38,298 nt of DNA from JAWLFY01 sp964462125 (GCA_964462125.1 CAYWXT010000017.1:1-38298); one strand, 5' to 3'. Shown: positions 35,801 through 38,298, counted from the stretch's first letter. The notes: generated from the letters alone by a model not told the origin. A program made the numbers and translations.

Positions 35801-38298
35801 CCTCGATGCCATCGGGCAACCTTACCATCGTTTCCACGACGTCGTTGCCATCTGCCTCCAGCGGTCCGGCGTGCTCCACTTCCTTCAAGGCGTGATCGTC
35901 AGCATCGAGTTGATCGTCTGCAGAGAGCAGCAGGCGATCGGTCCAGCTGTCGCTATCGGTGATGCTGTTGCCTTGGTTGCGGGTCCGCCAAGACGCCTCG
36001 ATCGTTTCGCCGCTTTCGGCGGAGACGGGTGCGGCGACCGCCTCGACGACCAGATCGGCAAAGGGAATGGCGACGTCGAACGCTGCCAGGGTCGATGTGT
36101 TCGGCTGGTCGTCAGCGATTTCGAGGACGTCGTTTGCAGCGTCAGTTCGTACGAAGAGAAAGAACTCCCCGTCGAGATCTTCCGGCAGTGTCACCGTCGC
36201 GGTCGTGGTTGCTTGCTCATCGGCGTCGAGAGCTCCGTGATGAGGAAACGCACCTACCACCACATCGTCACCGTTACCGATGACACTGTCGTTTGAAAGG
36301 ACGACTTGATCGATCCATTGGTCACGCGGCCCCGGACCGGCTCCCTGGTTCGCCACCGTCCAGGTGACCTCCGCTTCCGCGGGGTTGCCAATCAATATTT
36401 CCTCGGGTACGGAGATATCGGTCACCACCAAGTCCGGCAAGTCGGGGACTTCGAGATCAATCGCAACCGGCTCCGCCACGTTGTTCGTCTCGTCCGACTC
36501 AGGCTGAACGTCGTGGGCATCGGTCTGGACGATCAAGAACAACGAACCGTCGGCGACTGCGGAGTCGAGTGGCAAGTGGACCGTCCCACTTCGCTCGTGG
36601 CTCGCCCCCGGCGACAGGGGTAACACCGCATCGGCAACTTGAAACTCTGCCAACAACCGGTCGTCCGCCCCGAGTGTGGGATCTTCGGAAAGCCAGATGC
36701 GGTCGTGCCAACGTCCCCTGACGACGGTGTTGCCGAGATTGTTCACTGTCCAGGCGACTTCGATGGAATGACCAAACGTCGCCGCTGTCGGGGCGGAAAC
36801 GTCCGAGATCATCAAGTCAGGGGCGACCAAGGTGACCGGGCGGGCGAGCACGTTGTTGGCGGAATCGCTTTCCGGCAGTGCTTCATCCGCGTTGGCGCTG
36901 AACAACAGATACTGGTCGCCGGGTGAGGCCTCGAGCGGAACGGTCACCTCCGTCGACTGCGTGTAGCTGGCGTCGGGTGCTAGCGCCGTTTCTGCCGCCG
37001 GACGGGTCAGCAACAGAGTATCGTCCGAGAGGTCGAGAGTTGCATCGGAAGAAAGGTAGACATGGTCGACCCACTCAGCAAACGCGCCGCCGCTGCCGCG
37101 ATTGGTCACCGTCCAATTCACCGGGATCGTTTCGCCAACAGCCGGTTCTGCTGGCGCAGTCGCTGAGGTCAACTTCAAGTCAGCCGCCTGAACATCGATG
37201 GCCGTACTGGCCACGTTGTTGGTTTCGTCTGTTTCAGGCTGGTCGTCACCTTCGTCGGTTACCAGCAAGAGAAACCAGTCAGTTTCGGGATTCAGGTCAG
37301 GTGGGACGGTGACGGTATGCGTTTGCTGGTAATTTTCGCCGGCATCCAGCGGTGAGAATTCGCCGGCTGGGAATGTGTCGAGGGGTATATCTTCGCCGGG
37401 ATCGAACGTGGTGTCGGTCGACAGAAACAGCCGGTCGTTCCACTCGGCCCTGGCCGCTGCATCGCCGCTGTTGGTCACGCGCCAATTGACGGCGATCGGT
37501 TGCCCTCCGGCCACCTGTTCGGGCGCGGTGATAGACGCGACAGTCAGATCGGGACCCGCGAGTGTGACCGGAACGGCGCGGACGTTGTTCTCTTCGTTCA
37601 TTTCTGCCTGCTGGTCCTCGGCGTCGGTGACGAAGAGAAAAAAACTGCTGCCGAGTGCGGCCGTCGGAGGAATTGTCACCTCGTCCGATCGCTGGTAAGC
37701 CTCTTCTATGGACAATGGCAACCGACTGCTGACCGAGCGGGACTTCAACAACGAATCCGTATTATTTAACGTGGCGTCCGACGACAAGTAGATCCGATCA
37801 ACCCATTGGTCAGACCGCGTGATGCCGTCGCCTTGGTTCGTAACGGTCCACTCGACCGGAACGGTCTCTCCCGTATCGACAACGTCTGGTGCGCTGGCAG
37901 CCGAGACCGTTAAGTCGGGCAAGGCCAAGATAGTCGCCTCGGCCGCACTGTCTTCGAAAGCTGCGTGAATCGGATCGAACAATTCCACGACGAAGGTAAG
38001 GTCTGACGCAGGCGATACGTCTCGCAACACATCGACGGCGATCGTGGTTTCGATTTGACCGGGAGCAAACTCCACGACGCCATTGATCGCCTCGAAGTCC
38101 GCTCCTGCTTGCGCAGTGCCATCAAAAGTGCGGAATCCGACGGTCGCTGCAACCCCGGACGGTTCGGAGAGACGGACCGGGAAGAGCGCTTTCGCAGGCT
38201 CACCAGCACGGATTGTAACCGAGATGTCATCGATCGAGATCTCGGGAGGTGCATCGTCATTGATGATGGTACCAGTCGCGCGGCCACGATCGATCGGC
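11808..38298 (-). CDS. Giant multidomain surface protein (5' end beyond the window)
   Basis: A single uninterrupted reverse-strand frame of at least 8,820 codons stops at TGA 11808-11810. It remains open past GTG 38075 to the right edge: the added 74 codons form the first half of a Calx-beta domain (GRATGTIINDD), so the real start lies outside. Nearly all modules are extracellular beta-domains: Calx-beta, 18 CARDB, PPC-like, IPT/TIG-like, propellers, nine cadherin/He_PIG repeats, Big_2, ZU5-like, RHS/YD, jelly-rolls, two dockerin-like pairs. Embedded are an alpha/beta-hydrolase-like domain with an altered nucleophile, a MepA-like murein endopeptidase and a matrixin-like zinc peptidase. I could find only four Cys, as two close pairs. 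The likely role is an exported adhesin or matrix protein with cell-wall and protein-cleaving capacity; this is inference from domains. Size alone makes it exceptional. Confidence 0.93.
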   Translation of the reverse strand, partial: PIDRGRATGTIINDDAPPEISIDDISVTIRAGEPAKALFPVRLSEPSGVAATVGFRTFDGTAQAGADFEAINGVVEFAPGQIETTIAVDVLRDVSPASDLTFVVELFDPIHAAFEDSAAEATILALPDLTVSAASAPDVVDTGETVPVEWTVTNQGDGITRSDQWVDRIYLSSDATLNNTDSLLKSRSVSSRLPLSIEEAYQRSDEVTIPPTAALGSSFFLFVTDAEDQQAEMNEENNVRAVPVTLAGPDLTVASITAPEQVAGGQPIAVNWRVTNSGDAAARAEWNDRLFLSTDTTFDPGEDIPLDTFPAGEFSPLDAGENYQQTHTVTVPPDLNPETDWFLLLVTDEGDDQPETDETNNVASTAIDVQAADLKLTSATAPAEPAVGETIPVNWTVTNRGSGGAFAEWVDHVYLSSDATLDLSDDTLLLTRPAAETALAPDASYTQSTEVTVPLEASPGDQYLLFSANADEALPESDSANNVLARPVTLVAPDLMISDVSAPTAATFGHSIEVAWTVNNLGNTVVRGRWHDRIWLSEDPTLGADDRLLAEFQVADAVLPLSPGASHERSGTVHLPLDSAVADGSLFLIVQTDAHDVQPESDETNNVAEPVAIDLEVPDLPDLVVTDISVPEEILIGNPAEAEVTWTVANQGAGPGPRDQWIDQVVLSNDSVIGNGDDVVVGAFPHHGALDADEQATTTATVTLPEDLDGEFFLFVRTDAANDVLEIADDQPNTSTLAAFDVAIPFADLVVEAVAAPVSAESGETIEASWRTRNQGNSITDSDSWTDRLLLSADDQLDADDHALKEVEHAGPLEADGNDVVETMVRLPDGIEGSFHLFVLADVAGEVFEKTHDDNNFGRTTTPIDVTRRPDPDLQVSDIAAPDQGEPTETATVEWTVTNSGPGLAEATWVDRLYFSSDDNLNGAELLASVERTDNLASSGEYQISAEITLPSVDDGSYQFIVVSDDDDAVFEGSGEGNNLRVSDPLQITHPDLAPQIDAAPSTATSGDTVSLEWTITNSGSGTAPGSWTDQIYLSDDPTLSDDDRLLGERTHTGPLTASASYGATLDLNLPIDVSGSHHLLLVTDSGDAVFERGGESNNTASSPIQIDLAPYADLVASDVNAPELLVDDPARISVSWTVTNEGTGAGVTHTWIDRIIASEDETLGNSDDTLLAEFTHSGGLPVEESYTRNESFLLPPRFQGRFHLFVQTDAERVVFENGLKSNNTANADHLVAVAPQPYADLVTSSVEAPVTAASGQPLEVSWRVENQGIGLTDQASWNDRVRLARDPDGQNIITSVGRFEHVGPLDVDEGYDRSAEVTLPHGLTGTVYVLVTTGGPFEFGLDHNNTAASQAIEVSLTPPPDLTVTEAVLPEQVLSGETIDVSWTVANQGTGVASSSWKDHLRLEQVGGNDRITVGTFRFRDGLNAGKSYTRTEQLRLPNDAQGLFRLVVETNVGGNLYEHGQDGNNQLSDETILIELSARPDLQVHSMTAPEDAVAGGAISAEFVVINQGQVATPSRWNDTLYLSLDNELTPDDITVGSPRNAAALQPGEQYVQEISGIRIPQRMRGTVYLIAETDSGDNVDEFPNENNNTLGIPLKVEPLPPADLVTSNVVAPDQAFAGTEIEVSYEVTNLGTGETFTRSGNDRWNDTVWLAPTREKPDARRSSDRQDLPEVSDLEAGRLKVISHSGLLEVEQGYQRTVTVRLPDDVSGDFFITPWADTFNNVIEETLDININPDEPNEPDNNNYKARPITVLSSPPEPPADLAVTSVTADAAAQGGDAFTVTWTVTNVGPGPTQRSGWFDRIWLDGPDTPRQSFPRVRHSGELDPGESYTATRTFDLSPTAQGNEIIVQTGPISSEGEFTDNNTATTATDVSPLSPADLQVTSITVPEESFSGETTTIEWTVENTGGPVWEGARYWNDQLWFSPDSSFDTRRAVRLGKFAVSPPERLETGDTYTRTAEVDLPRGIGGEFYVYVEANIDGRPDRHSSRNSIDRSFFETHVLEPTDNNRSQTPIPVTYREPDLQVTDLQVPDTPPQAGQTIPVSWTVTNAGTRATRENDWVDRVYLSADSSLDTSDQFLGDIQREGNLEQGQAYTASTEVQLPHGIEGDFHVLVFADSNLRGEAPPEGPGLSLFGTKTQVFPEGQRRMGRVLEFQDEGNNVTAAAMPVDPSGLADLQVTSVEVPERTLTGQTFDLTYTVTNTGTGPTPPNETRPARTEWEDWIFLSRDEFLDLHSDRFLGRFEREGALDASDAYTRTQTLDVPSDRTGSFFVFVVTDPREPSSTGVVLEAVDDNNATPSEPMVIEPPPPSDLQIDSIDIPPSAQVGDAVTIQWTASNHGDFPSNGRWSDAVYLSEDATWDVGDRRLGRIRTDGPLAPGESYTAELTTSLPPVDPGSYRILVRADIFDQVYEQEGEDNNQTASADTLQLTVEPLTVGVPKEITLNSGQEQLFQINADLGDTLRLSLNTPAEDAANMIFIRQGAVPDDIRFDVVSEGPLAAEPTAIIPSTEPGEYFIRVRGVSQPSSDTPATLLAEVLPLTITDIATDRGGDSRWVTTTIRGAQFHENAIVKLVRPGFAEFEPDRYEVIDATRIIATFDFQDSPHGLYDVKVINPDGEEAVIHYRYLVERALEPDVTVGLGGPEVLGMGEFGRYGFSLQSITNVDIPYVHFQFGVPELGENPALGKRFLTFHGNNLRGRPDIDADIPWASLDSAVNTDGEILAPGYVVDFPNRAFTGFNFNVQVYPGLNEILDKDFEALIEKLNESEQTREHAKLLEEQGPDGLEEIHPVLKDVWDRLPTQGGLGFMDPADVAFQFHILASATALERDEFIAQQRDAAEELRARILEDPEASEELVALAAEAESWVDLYLVALGDAGLLRPADEPPQIREDPQVVSLMSTLTAGLLAGPAGDKIISDGSLPEFFRQVRNWYGHDPELRGTNTSPDPEQFDLGTEHPTHFASFDIDVPFCNGITKECVTFGRGQLASENNPFPALRARGIDFAKFFGDEAETDDLARLIGPLPAAGQSFLPAGEPLPYTVQFENAAEASANPGEVRIVTQLDEGLAPHSFQLGDLRLGDIQVHIPAGRGSFQGEFDFAGSKGFILRVNAGIEASSHTATWLLQAIDPQTGEVIQDPDLGLLPPNDVRGSGEGFVSYRMQPKHNVTTGTEISAQARVLFDTAPPQETDEIAQPIDAEPPQTTVTVERLRGDGSDFQVSWEAEDDAGGSGVRHVTVYVAEDGGDFEIWQRQTSETSAVFEGRSGHRYEFLAIATDMAGNQEQPNTVAQVPDDGTKTNLGDLPGVSETTPQQPAEPPEPDPEPSTNPLFIEAKKEIPTPEPPTRPSEFEQVLRPFQAQAFATGIEQSHAGIGPMAIAPRDDGSALISGGAGRNEIFQAPAEGGPVGQPLAELDHPVFDMAFDAEDRLWATTGGGPLLQLDADSGQVLAEFGESLTQSLAVDPETDRLYVSSGDGIEIFDPETETFHHFSDTSVGNLAFSPVGNLWAASWPDRGDVVRFDDQGEAEPMLRFDTPVDSIAFGASGNKLQDLLFVSHNSGQLTMVDLATLKRIAIATGGTRGDIVRTTGDGRVLLSQSHQVDAINPVIAPSVIATSPPDGGLVALPRGQVTVAFDQDMRVDTASESGSVLNPDNYRLTGEDGGEIPVEAVVYDAETRTALLSFDGLTADRYTLNVLPSVENAAGVGLPETFSAEFTAVSDFSPFVDLSFDSARSDRQSGTVSYDVTVTNTADHDLLLPMLLVLDPAVWFQGEPLDGVEKPESGTFLIDLGESLPDGVLATGQSISGRTITVKNTAGQRVAFDQSFYTLPFPNEAPQLTSDPVTTATAGEAYTYQVSADDPDGASLTFVLLEGAAGMTLGADTGTLSWSPTEEDPAEVPVALRVYDSRGGFGTQEFTVNLAGGNRPPELRSLPQEITGREGQPLQLPVGASDPDGDPLTVRATGLPPGAGFDPQRRVLTWTPDFDAAGTYPDVRFTASDGVHQVTETTTILVQPANRPPELIRPADRSVREGDPLRIEISAEDQPGDALRFSSRLLPAGATLHPETGVLEWTPKFYQAGSYEIPVTVSDGEASSTESVVIDVLNVNAAPQFTAGFEQRVSEGQALRLRAFAFDPDNPGFVPQDRLPDGTLTPLEGTLPTVNYTAAGLPPGAEFDSETNLLQWTPEFEQDGQYTVSFTATDDGDGTGSPKSDSVEIPITVIDTNRSPELAPIAVQTVSRGDVLEVPVQADEPDGDQVTLSATGPTGFPIPPFATFTDNGDGTGVLRAEPGLGDKGTYEITIEADDDGGVTDQSQDQSDSFTFALTVESPNEPPILEHVGDKVAVVGDTLQFTAEVSDLDGDPLSFEALGAPADLTISDGPQYGTAIFEWTPAAGDTGTYDVTIRATDSGSGDPAKAISDETTIELVARNDNQRPVLAPVGDQQVEEEETLTIPLDAVDPDGDALTFSASNLPPGAELDPETGVLTWTPTLLQAGTYSDVRFEVSDGHRSSSETITVTVDNVNQPPVLPELFPQFGREETPLKFSFAAGDPDEDLFTYSAVSSLPEGVEFDPLAGQFEWTPGFEQSGTYDLQFQVEDTGGLTETTEVTLNIANVNREPSLEASHHTALIGEPLQFTLDGSDPDVGTSLTYSATGLPQGATLDSDSGQFSWTPGAGQAGDYPIRFQVSDGEATATKSVLIRAAAVPPEPDVLIELTPSFPAEPGQEVLVHAIASSLADISDLSVSIGGQEVQLDERGRARFTPPVPGRFAVEATAVDADGFTGTTERAIKVLDPADDAPPEVAFAPGLARARLTQATEIVASVDDINLDFWRLEIEPLHGGQSQRLARGTETVDATALATVDPSTLSNGFYRLRLTARDISGRTSTSEIRVEVNTSEKPAQYRRSEVDLSTTLSGVPVEITRSYDSLSRDRSSTFGSGWRLAPRDVHLETGVPATGREHLGVFEPYRIGTRLYVTLPSGQRVGYTFTPQQHEQPGVTYYTPQWTADPGVDHTLDSADTLLTLAGSRLHDLETGRPYNPASGQFDGPQFTLTAPDGTEYKLSTEHGVEEQIAADGTRLVYSDAGITAANGDTIQFHRDAKGRLTSVTGPDGTRLTYSYDAAGNLVTARNLAEGRASRYGYADAGDGSQVLTLAAAVDGTGEAVRYDGDVQTEPLAGQLGSAHQFGGNTIEGDLAAGATDHYTFGIRPSELDTTERDSVLIGVVVEATDSSDLQPSIPTIDGQTPLETRSESGRAFALYAVDRAGLNLLSLTGTDAVTSGAYRLQLLIAGDVSGDGLVDGTDAELQQSALGSNLGDSEYIAAADTDRDGTIDASDVQILGQNFGFVTNRPPEVSTTEVLTHEDLQVTIPLEDLATDPEDDSLFFTIESTTGGTATLTGDGSAVRFQPDPGLTGEASFEFLADDGFSRSEPTTVTINISDAPLVDLELEQRNPRLDVGDTFDLQLVGNFADQKDVPLPGSYVNLESTEPSVATVSTDGTVRGVENGSSTIVASRSGLQIATAVTVGFPEERTDQFLAILGLDVVPDSLALAADGGTQQLEVTLGDDDFTTADSGTQYFVSDADVLEVGPDGLITAKSPGTATMTVINGPGEAVVPVRVQTPQAAPFEVGPEGGVVEGADGSIVAVPPDALDEPTEVGIERVSQSDLSLPIPEGFQFAGGFQLDVGAGQLDRPLGFSLPLSETFSEDGTIYLFRSGILPDDSGGTEEVWFQTETATIDTDNVARTGSSELPGVTQTGTYLMGFAPEGSLSRVNVQLSPVFPPEPGTRFAAVAHSIVGVATPLFVGAFGVLHILPGLHSINTVTLLPAEPPSVTTEEIDVQPGEQFNFETSVVSSIPIDDPRRPPEIAGLGIDFSSGQPELVLKGRQFTYLNDAPVEDDGFAAGEFLSSEPDHLIISFIVGGQDVINVNGEVEEQIGGRDVHVGGPFGLSAAELAESQTSADFAELRVPIPREAIVGSSRIVVSRPQRVRTAGALGNSLDDFEKQLVESNVAQPPQLDGRFAFAAAAPQHVSVISQENRQVARIIPLGEGTSHTFLSPSRVATTHDNSRAYVTLRFGHGVSVIDAVTLQEVDVRPDDPDNEETLGINFIELEETPWPDSIVISPDDRFAYVASRVNTKVSIIDLRPGSETFHTVIDHIELGQPEGSPAPIGLRGMDISPDGRFLYVTAPLRSFVDTDAQGEPGYVFVVDVDPESAGEESIHDQIDTIVLKGRAVTEAPHSVLAVPGKGLLVTDPNDGAGVTVVEQTGDQWQVTRQVALNLGSESDHFDVNSARDIVVLPGASYAFVTGFNRYEQGVVSHDPQPPAGGNIGIIRDPFGQAEVVAGTKPVPFSFPDSLVLSSDAGHLYASFQGVNQVHVYDVGTQGEAGSLVTELNNLLDDPQQRQTLQRKPIEDIAPNTAPDVIAAGTFPKGLAIQEQGSLDLVSPVASTTGDLTPVFQWNVHADDLNQVEASVYVSVFPAGEGLFPGDLGADEDLNANRILTGAPGVLADQALDAPSGVTGDFFFELPNSKRLTAGQTYHWGVEARLPDGHVQRQSGPFETAPVSAENTPFSSVTVITHDFRPVSEDQSPLQTVPEEYIELAELIADAGGGGAILKYRRDTGDWEQVGLNAPATEDPLVLLTDWASDSNVGDISFAEGAADALFSSLVQLNASQQWNLLDSPLHFIGHGRGATVNSEIIQRLDTYFPEVNGIHMTTLDPHDFAQESLGLYSNLEDPTVRIWDNVTFADNYYQDLAPSQGTTSTPNGRAIPGAHLNRELNGLPGFTAVDGSGKVHTRVLSWYAGTVALDISQFASQPIFRRLADTSDAVLSDFNQEQPNPWYSAAAAPDSSQDAVWEGVGTGWFYSQLGGGTERRPIAQALESPDTNGSSFEDEPLPTLLNGGFEKKPSLDGGFLGFFQTELHEGWSLHGGGLFSGAKVQETEFGNHAARLGGLGGSPATLRHNLHTIPADKTDLALDIWIKEAAFVDDRFAVFLDVPKSFLVQGSADPFETDFIRYEYVWSPDEQQFATVSEETNGFRRLHLSLDRFAADESTVGNVIPGTTIAQVLENLSPITGGVPAWLTMELSAPGALNALDSTLLLDNIYYVPCQQGDPCLRVDAKLGDITEINLAEILADGGQLSLSSLEGVEQPFKLSALFGEHGRVATVPEPDFVGPEPPRYIVQPGPFVGAGDSGVPSSWIQVSGDVTHDLPQTGAFYFIPEIDAPAIVDGVEERIDEQAGETAVIPFRVEYLVDGEVRQRTSTLHIEVTPGFSEFEIESTVGDVSAGEDNANFPLDVYRVEQRLRYFGYPSTNPQEEGIKGSDGEVGPGFQNRLLTVDGVIISHMDTPVYPTGGALLSETGWAIRVFQSAIFNIPPHDTPRPDSKANVRSLNGQIQPSDPAQTSQAVNWLNAVEAPQWKKVVADPFIWSGSLGGPTEQQKESPKKGQWGTSWLQEVLDEVKRIRELDEQEPGAGFPLLVITDLSNVQGGPNGGHSSHENGNDIDVNVPHVFSSFTNKNNAKFYKWYGTTKAVTKENDDVVAVPLFPVPAGANDVEGLVAARYHQAEAGILDAPGQIDQSVFMGVEGERILRIDFDGPDGVEGGRVRLVRLDTNGAVSETLDESSITDGQATIDTVQTLPSTGAYAVLVEAPQQPYKGGTYGLDIRRMGVLWHRENQDANEFAARPLGDDGLLASGYTQVRALDFEGNAQLLADAYYSRLLVKNPDYDREPVEQQMIAFLRAQPQSGARVGRILFNDPYFYKPHPDFRDFSDTLAELPPEEQPPLSPYDSDNVKIVHVKGHNGHFHLDVVSPNEPSLVDGTTQNLTAEKAQTVEAEDAPLATEAIAPLKAAAQESWNARGSSTRPAPNVATTSIADDAVHRFDSLRFTTADLPSSAIAWTTNTVDRDYLIIIDTDAAGHGWFIDETPEESSEFGEVVSATELHASEGSPAFGLMDLLTVISHELGHVLGLAHRDADSRSIMSRTLAPGVRRLVSPVESDSSAADGLPVVMTFDAAAGVASDSATTEAMSAAVSFPLEAAGSEDLPEKILNGTFGIADPAAARFGWDRRGAAEVVGGEGVLTEQGRVLPQFRQSFVIPDGVTELNFTIADAGLGSDPSAPPDAFEVALIDEETGQSLVGTAAGLTKSDALLNLQASGELYFGGEVTNSAVDASGDIAGLDEPIDVLVDLSGVPAGTEATLYFDLLGFGAENSSVTIDDVQLLGAAAPQLEFQLDADSDSGAVGDDVTNVSSVTLVGTTDPDQEVLLDIDGDGFDDGTVTADGSGQFQFENVALAEGVNELEVQASNADGSTEASRTVTLDTQLPAGALETPTPEEITATDLGYVKILWNDAGSSGLDSSTIDTGDVTVSGVTIDSVEIVADGRVRYSYDGQSLTDGQVDVALLAGAVSDVAGNESGAASESFTVDTQGPTATLVEPADGATVESDPGFVEIDWSDPGAAGLDASALDTGDVTVTGVTVDRVEQLADGRVRYWYGDDGDSLPEGPVFVTSSTGAVLDTVANASVDFAASFTFAPVQDDSPEDVTDQVTVDFFGRQFNRFTGVYGFYATVTNDSGEPLAHPMRLLLTELGPEGTTVENAHGTLDDGTPYFDFEGSGSLAPGETTEPVVIAIKPPPRTLYTFVPKVLAAAGGDSESLLASGSPSPDDSLDDPPARFQNPSSRYDVNADGTVTALDALTVIEHLSRETELVDADLAAAIGVTPSLFVDVNGDGKVTALDALHVINQLHRRLEAEAGPRGEGERLVWSKTRERETDEKVIDDFYGELAAEEAGTLIGDSADQAARLIVPEDHPAADVSPDATAEKIESVEFVLKNELTWLDAGLPERPTRPAKS
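12119..12323 (-). other. C-terminal dockerin type I pair in the giant protein
   Basis: Two EF-hand-like loops, DVNADGTVTALDAL and DVNGDGKVTALDAL, are separated by about 30 residues, as in dockerin type I modules. About 100 charged residues follow to the stop. In planctomycetes such terminal dockerins are common on very large surface proteins; cellulosome-like assembly should not be assumed. Confidence 0.85.
12430..12740 (-). other. Beta-domain near the C terminus, paralogous to 26840-27165
   Basis: The segment VTVDFFGRQFNRFTGVYGFY ... VTNDSGEPLAHPMRLLL ... GTPYFDFEGSGSLAPGETTE follows the same order of motifs as the module at 26840-27165 (VSYDVTVTNTADHDLLLPML, then GTFLIDLGESLPDG). It resembles DUF11/CARDB-like beta-sandwiches; no catalytic residues are seen. 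Confidence 0.55.
12771..13389 (-). repeat. Two tandem Ig-like repeats of about 305 bp
   Basis: Two units, roughly 13078-13389 and 12771-13077, share the motifs DPGFVEIDWSDPGAAGLDAS / LGYVKILWNDAGSSGLDSS, DTGDVTV(S/T)GVT(I/V)D and ADGRVRY(S/W)Y. Similarity is visible in the DNA as well (for example around GTCACGTCGCC), so this is a fairly recent internal duplication. Confidence 0.75.
13690..14240 (-). other. Jelly-roll-like domain of the giant protein
   Basis: The domain begins KILNGTFGIADPAAARFGW and ends NSSVTIDDVQLLG, the boundary pattern of carbohydrate-binding-like jelly-rolls. The middle has LDEPIDVLVDLSGVPAG and ATLYFDLLGFG. The small PEP-CTERM protein encoded just downstream has the same layout. 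Confidence 0.6.
14390..14770 (-). other. Matrixin-like zinc metalloprotease domain in the giant protein
   Basis: The zinc-binding motif HELGHVLGLAH is at 14439-14471 and matches HExxHxxGxxH of metzincins, followed at the right distance by a Met-turn candidate (RSIMSRTLAPG). Upstream, LRFTTADLPSSAIAWTT and DYLIIIDTDAAGHGWFID fit the matrixin-like N-terminal sheet. All three His and the catalytic Glu are present, so activity is plausible. It could act on the host protein itself or on external proteins. Confidence 0.85.
14925..16010 (-). other. MepA/M74-type (LAS) murein endopeptidase domain with a large insertion
   Basis: GGHSSHENGNDIDV at about 15836-15880 matches the MepA motif GHxSHxxGxDVD, giving the zinc His and Asp. 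GHNGHFH, ending at 14937, matches the second motif HxxHFH. The piece before it (GRILFNDPYFYKPHPDF) also fits the family. About 300 residues separate the two motifs, far more than the roughly 90 in E. coli MepA; a PPC-like beta-domain (from about VFMGVEGERILRIDFDG to GGTYGLDIRRMG) fills much of the excess. The expected activity is cleavage of peptide cross-links in peptidoglycan. Confidence 0.75.
16228..16482 (-). other. Peptidoglycan-binding-like segment
   Basis: NFPLDVYRVEQRLRYFGYP followed by GVIISHMDTPVYPTGG and ETGWAIRVFQSAIF follows the PG_binding_1 pattern (VxxLQxxLxxLGY ... AIxxFQ) with a longer middle. It lies directly ahead of the murein endopeptidase domain, as wall-binding modules often do. 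Confidence 0.55.
17030..17690 (-). other. Carbohydrate-binding-like jelly-roll domain
   Basis: The domain starts TLLNGGFEKKPSLDGGFLGF and ends STLLLDNIYYVP, the start and end pattern of CBM-like jelly-rolls. Its centre has HAARLGGLGGSPATLRH and DLALDIWIKEAAFVDD. The ligand is unknown. A CxxxxxC pair follows immediately (17007-17027). Confidence 0.55.
17915..18650 (-). other. Alpha/beta-hydrolase-like domain with Gly at the nucleophile site
   Basis: The domain begins SVTVITHDFRPVSED, where ITHDF is oxyanion-type. It continues to SPLHFIGHGRGATVNSEIIQ and TTLDPHDFAQESL, ending near GKVHTRVLSWYAGT. The order fits a lipase or PGAP1-like alpha/beta hydrolase. The elbow reads G-H-G-R-G (18276-18290) where active enzymes have G-H-S-R-G: the codon is GGG at 18282-18284, so the Ser nucleophile is absent. 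It is probably a binding or structural relic. Confidence 0.65.
19170..20305 (-). other. YVTN-type beta-propeller
   Basis: Repeated blades carry the pattern (S)PDDRFAYVASRVNTKVSIID, SPDGRFLYVTAPL, NSRAYVTLRFGHGVSVIDA and SDAGHLYASFQGVNQVHVYD, each a step of a YVTN/lactonase-like seven-bladed propeller. It is probably an interaction surface. Confidence 0.8.
21060..22300 (-). other. Cadherin-like, two Big_2-like and ZU5-like domains
   Basis: From the N-terminal side: a cadherin-like domain (NRPPEVSTTEVLTHEDLQVT, 22020-22300); two Big_2-like Ig folds (EPSVATVSTDGTVRGVENGS, about 21760-22020, and DVLEVGPDGLITAKSPGTAT, about 21490-21730); then a ZU5-like domain (EVGPEGGVVEGADGSIVAVP, about 21060-21470). 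All are extracellular binding folds except ZU5, which also occurs in signalling proteins. Confidence 0.65.
22308..22472 (-). other. Internal dockerin-like EF-hand pair
   Basis: GDVSGDGLVDGTDAELQ and AADTDRDGTIDASDVQIL form two calcium-loop-like motifs in dockerin spacing, here in the middle of the protein rather than at an end. Confidence 0.75.
22890..23650 (-). other. RHS/YD-repeat segment
   Basis: It opens with the RHS-entry pattern (SGVPVEITRSYDSLSRDRSS, then FGSGWRLAP). Later come YD-like units (DTIQFHRDAKGRLTSVTGPD, GTRLTYSYDAAGNLVTARNL). Only a few YD units are present and no RHS-core cleavage motif or toxin follows; the chain passes straight into a dockerin. It is probably a scaffold fragment. 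Confidence 0.75.
24226..26828 (-). repeat. Nine cadherin-like/He_PIG repeats
   Basis: Nine domains of about 85-110 residues each open with N(R/E/Q)xP(P/V)xL and carry DPDGD(P/A)L, LPPGAxxDxxTGxLxWTP and a closing VSDG(x)..T(E)T. Examples begin NRPPELRSLPQEITGREGQ, NQRPVLAPVGDQQVEEEET and NREPSLEASHHTALIGEPLQ. The copies are well diverged in DNA. This fold is usual in calcium-dependent adhesins of bacteria. Confidence 0.9.
27170..28215 (-). other. NHL-like beta-propeller followed by a Big_5-like domain
   Basis: Propeller blades (FDMAFDAEDRLWATTGGGPL, SLAVDPETDRLYVSSGDG, NLAFSPVGNLWAASWPDRG) occupy about 27515-28215. A Big_5-like Ig domain follows (PSVIATSPPDGGLVALPRGQ, then VTVAFDQDM; about 27170-27510). 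A Pro-rich linker precedes the propeller at about 28270-28390. Confidence 0.75.
29660..30065 (-). other. Helical module inside the beta-rich giant protein
   Basis: Strongly helical, charged sequence (KDFEALIEKLNESEQTREHA; QQRDAAEELRARILEDPEAS; EELVALAAEAESWVDLYLVA) interrupts otherwise beta-rich modules. I do not recognise a family. It is preceded by GRYGFSLQSITNVDIPYVHF and followed by a Cys-pair region (29373-29396). Confidence 0.6.
30420..31010 (-). other. PPC-like and IPT/TIG-like domains
   Basis: A PPC-like beta-domain (EITLNSGQEQLFQINADLGD, then PGEYFIRVRGVS; about 30690-31010) directly follows the CARDB array. An IPT/TIG-like domain (WVTTTIRGAQFHENAIVKLV, then GLYDVKVINPDG; about 30420-30690) comes next. 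Confidence 0.65.
31010..37922 (-). repeat. Array of 18 CARDB repeats
   Basis: Eighteen consecutive domains of about 120-160 residues each open with (P/A)DLxVxxxxxP and contain (V/I)xWTVTNxGxG, a WxDRxYLSxDxxLDxxD segment, LxxGxxYxxxxxVxLP and a closing VxExxExNNxxxxP. Starts lie near 37922, 37555, 37188, 36826, 36450, 36063, 35690, 35330, 34965, 34583, 34222, 33862, 33490, 33015, 32665, 32240, 31780 and 31375. CARDB is a cell-adhesion-related bacterial fold. The repeats are well diverged at DNA level, so assembly collapse is unlikely. Confidence 0.93.
37923..38298 (-). other. Calx-beta domain, cut by the window edge
   Basis: Reading upstream of GTG 38075 in the same frame gives an open, domain-like sequence: GRATGTIINDDAPPEISIDD, then VRLSEPSGVAATVGFRTFDG and TAQAGADFEAINGVVEFAPG. 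This matches Calx-beta (TADGTAxAGxDYxxxxGxLxFxPG). It shows that 38075 is internal and that further Calx-beta copies may lie outside. Confidence 0.85.
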
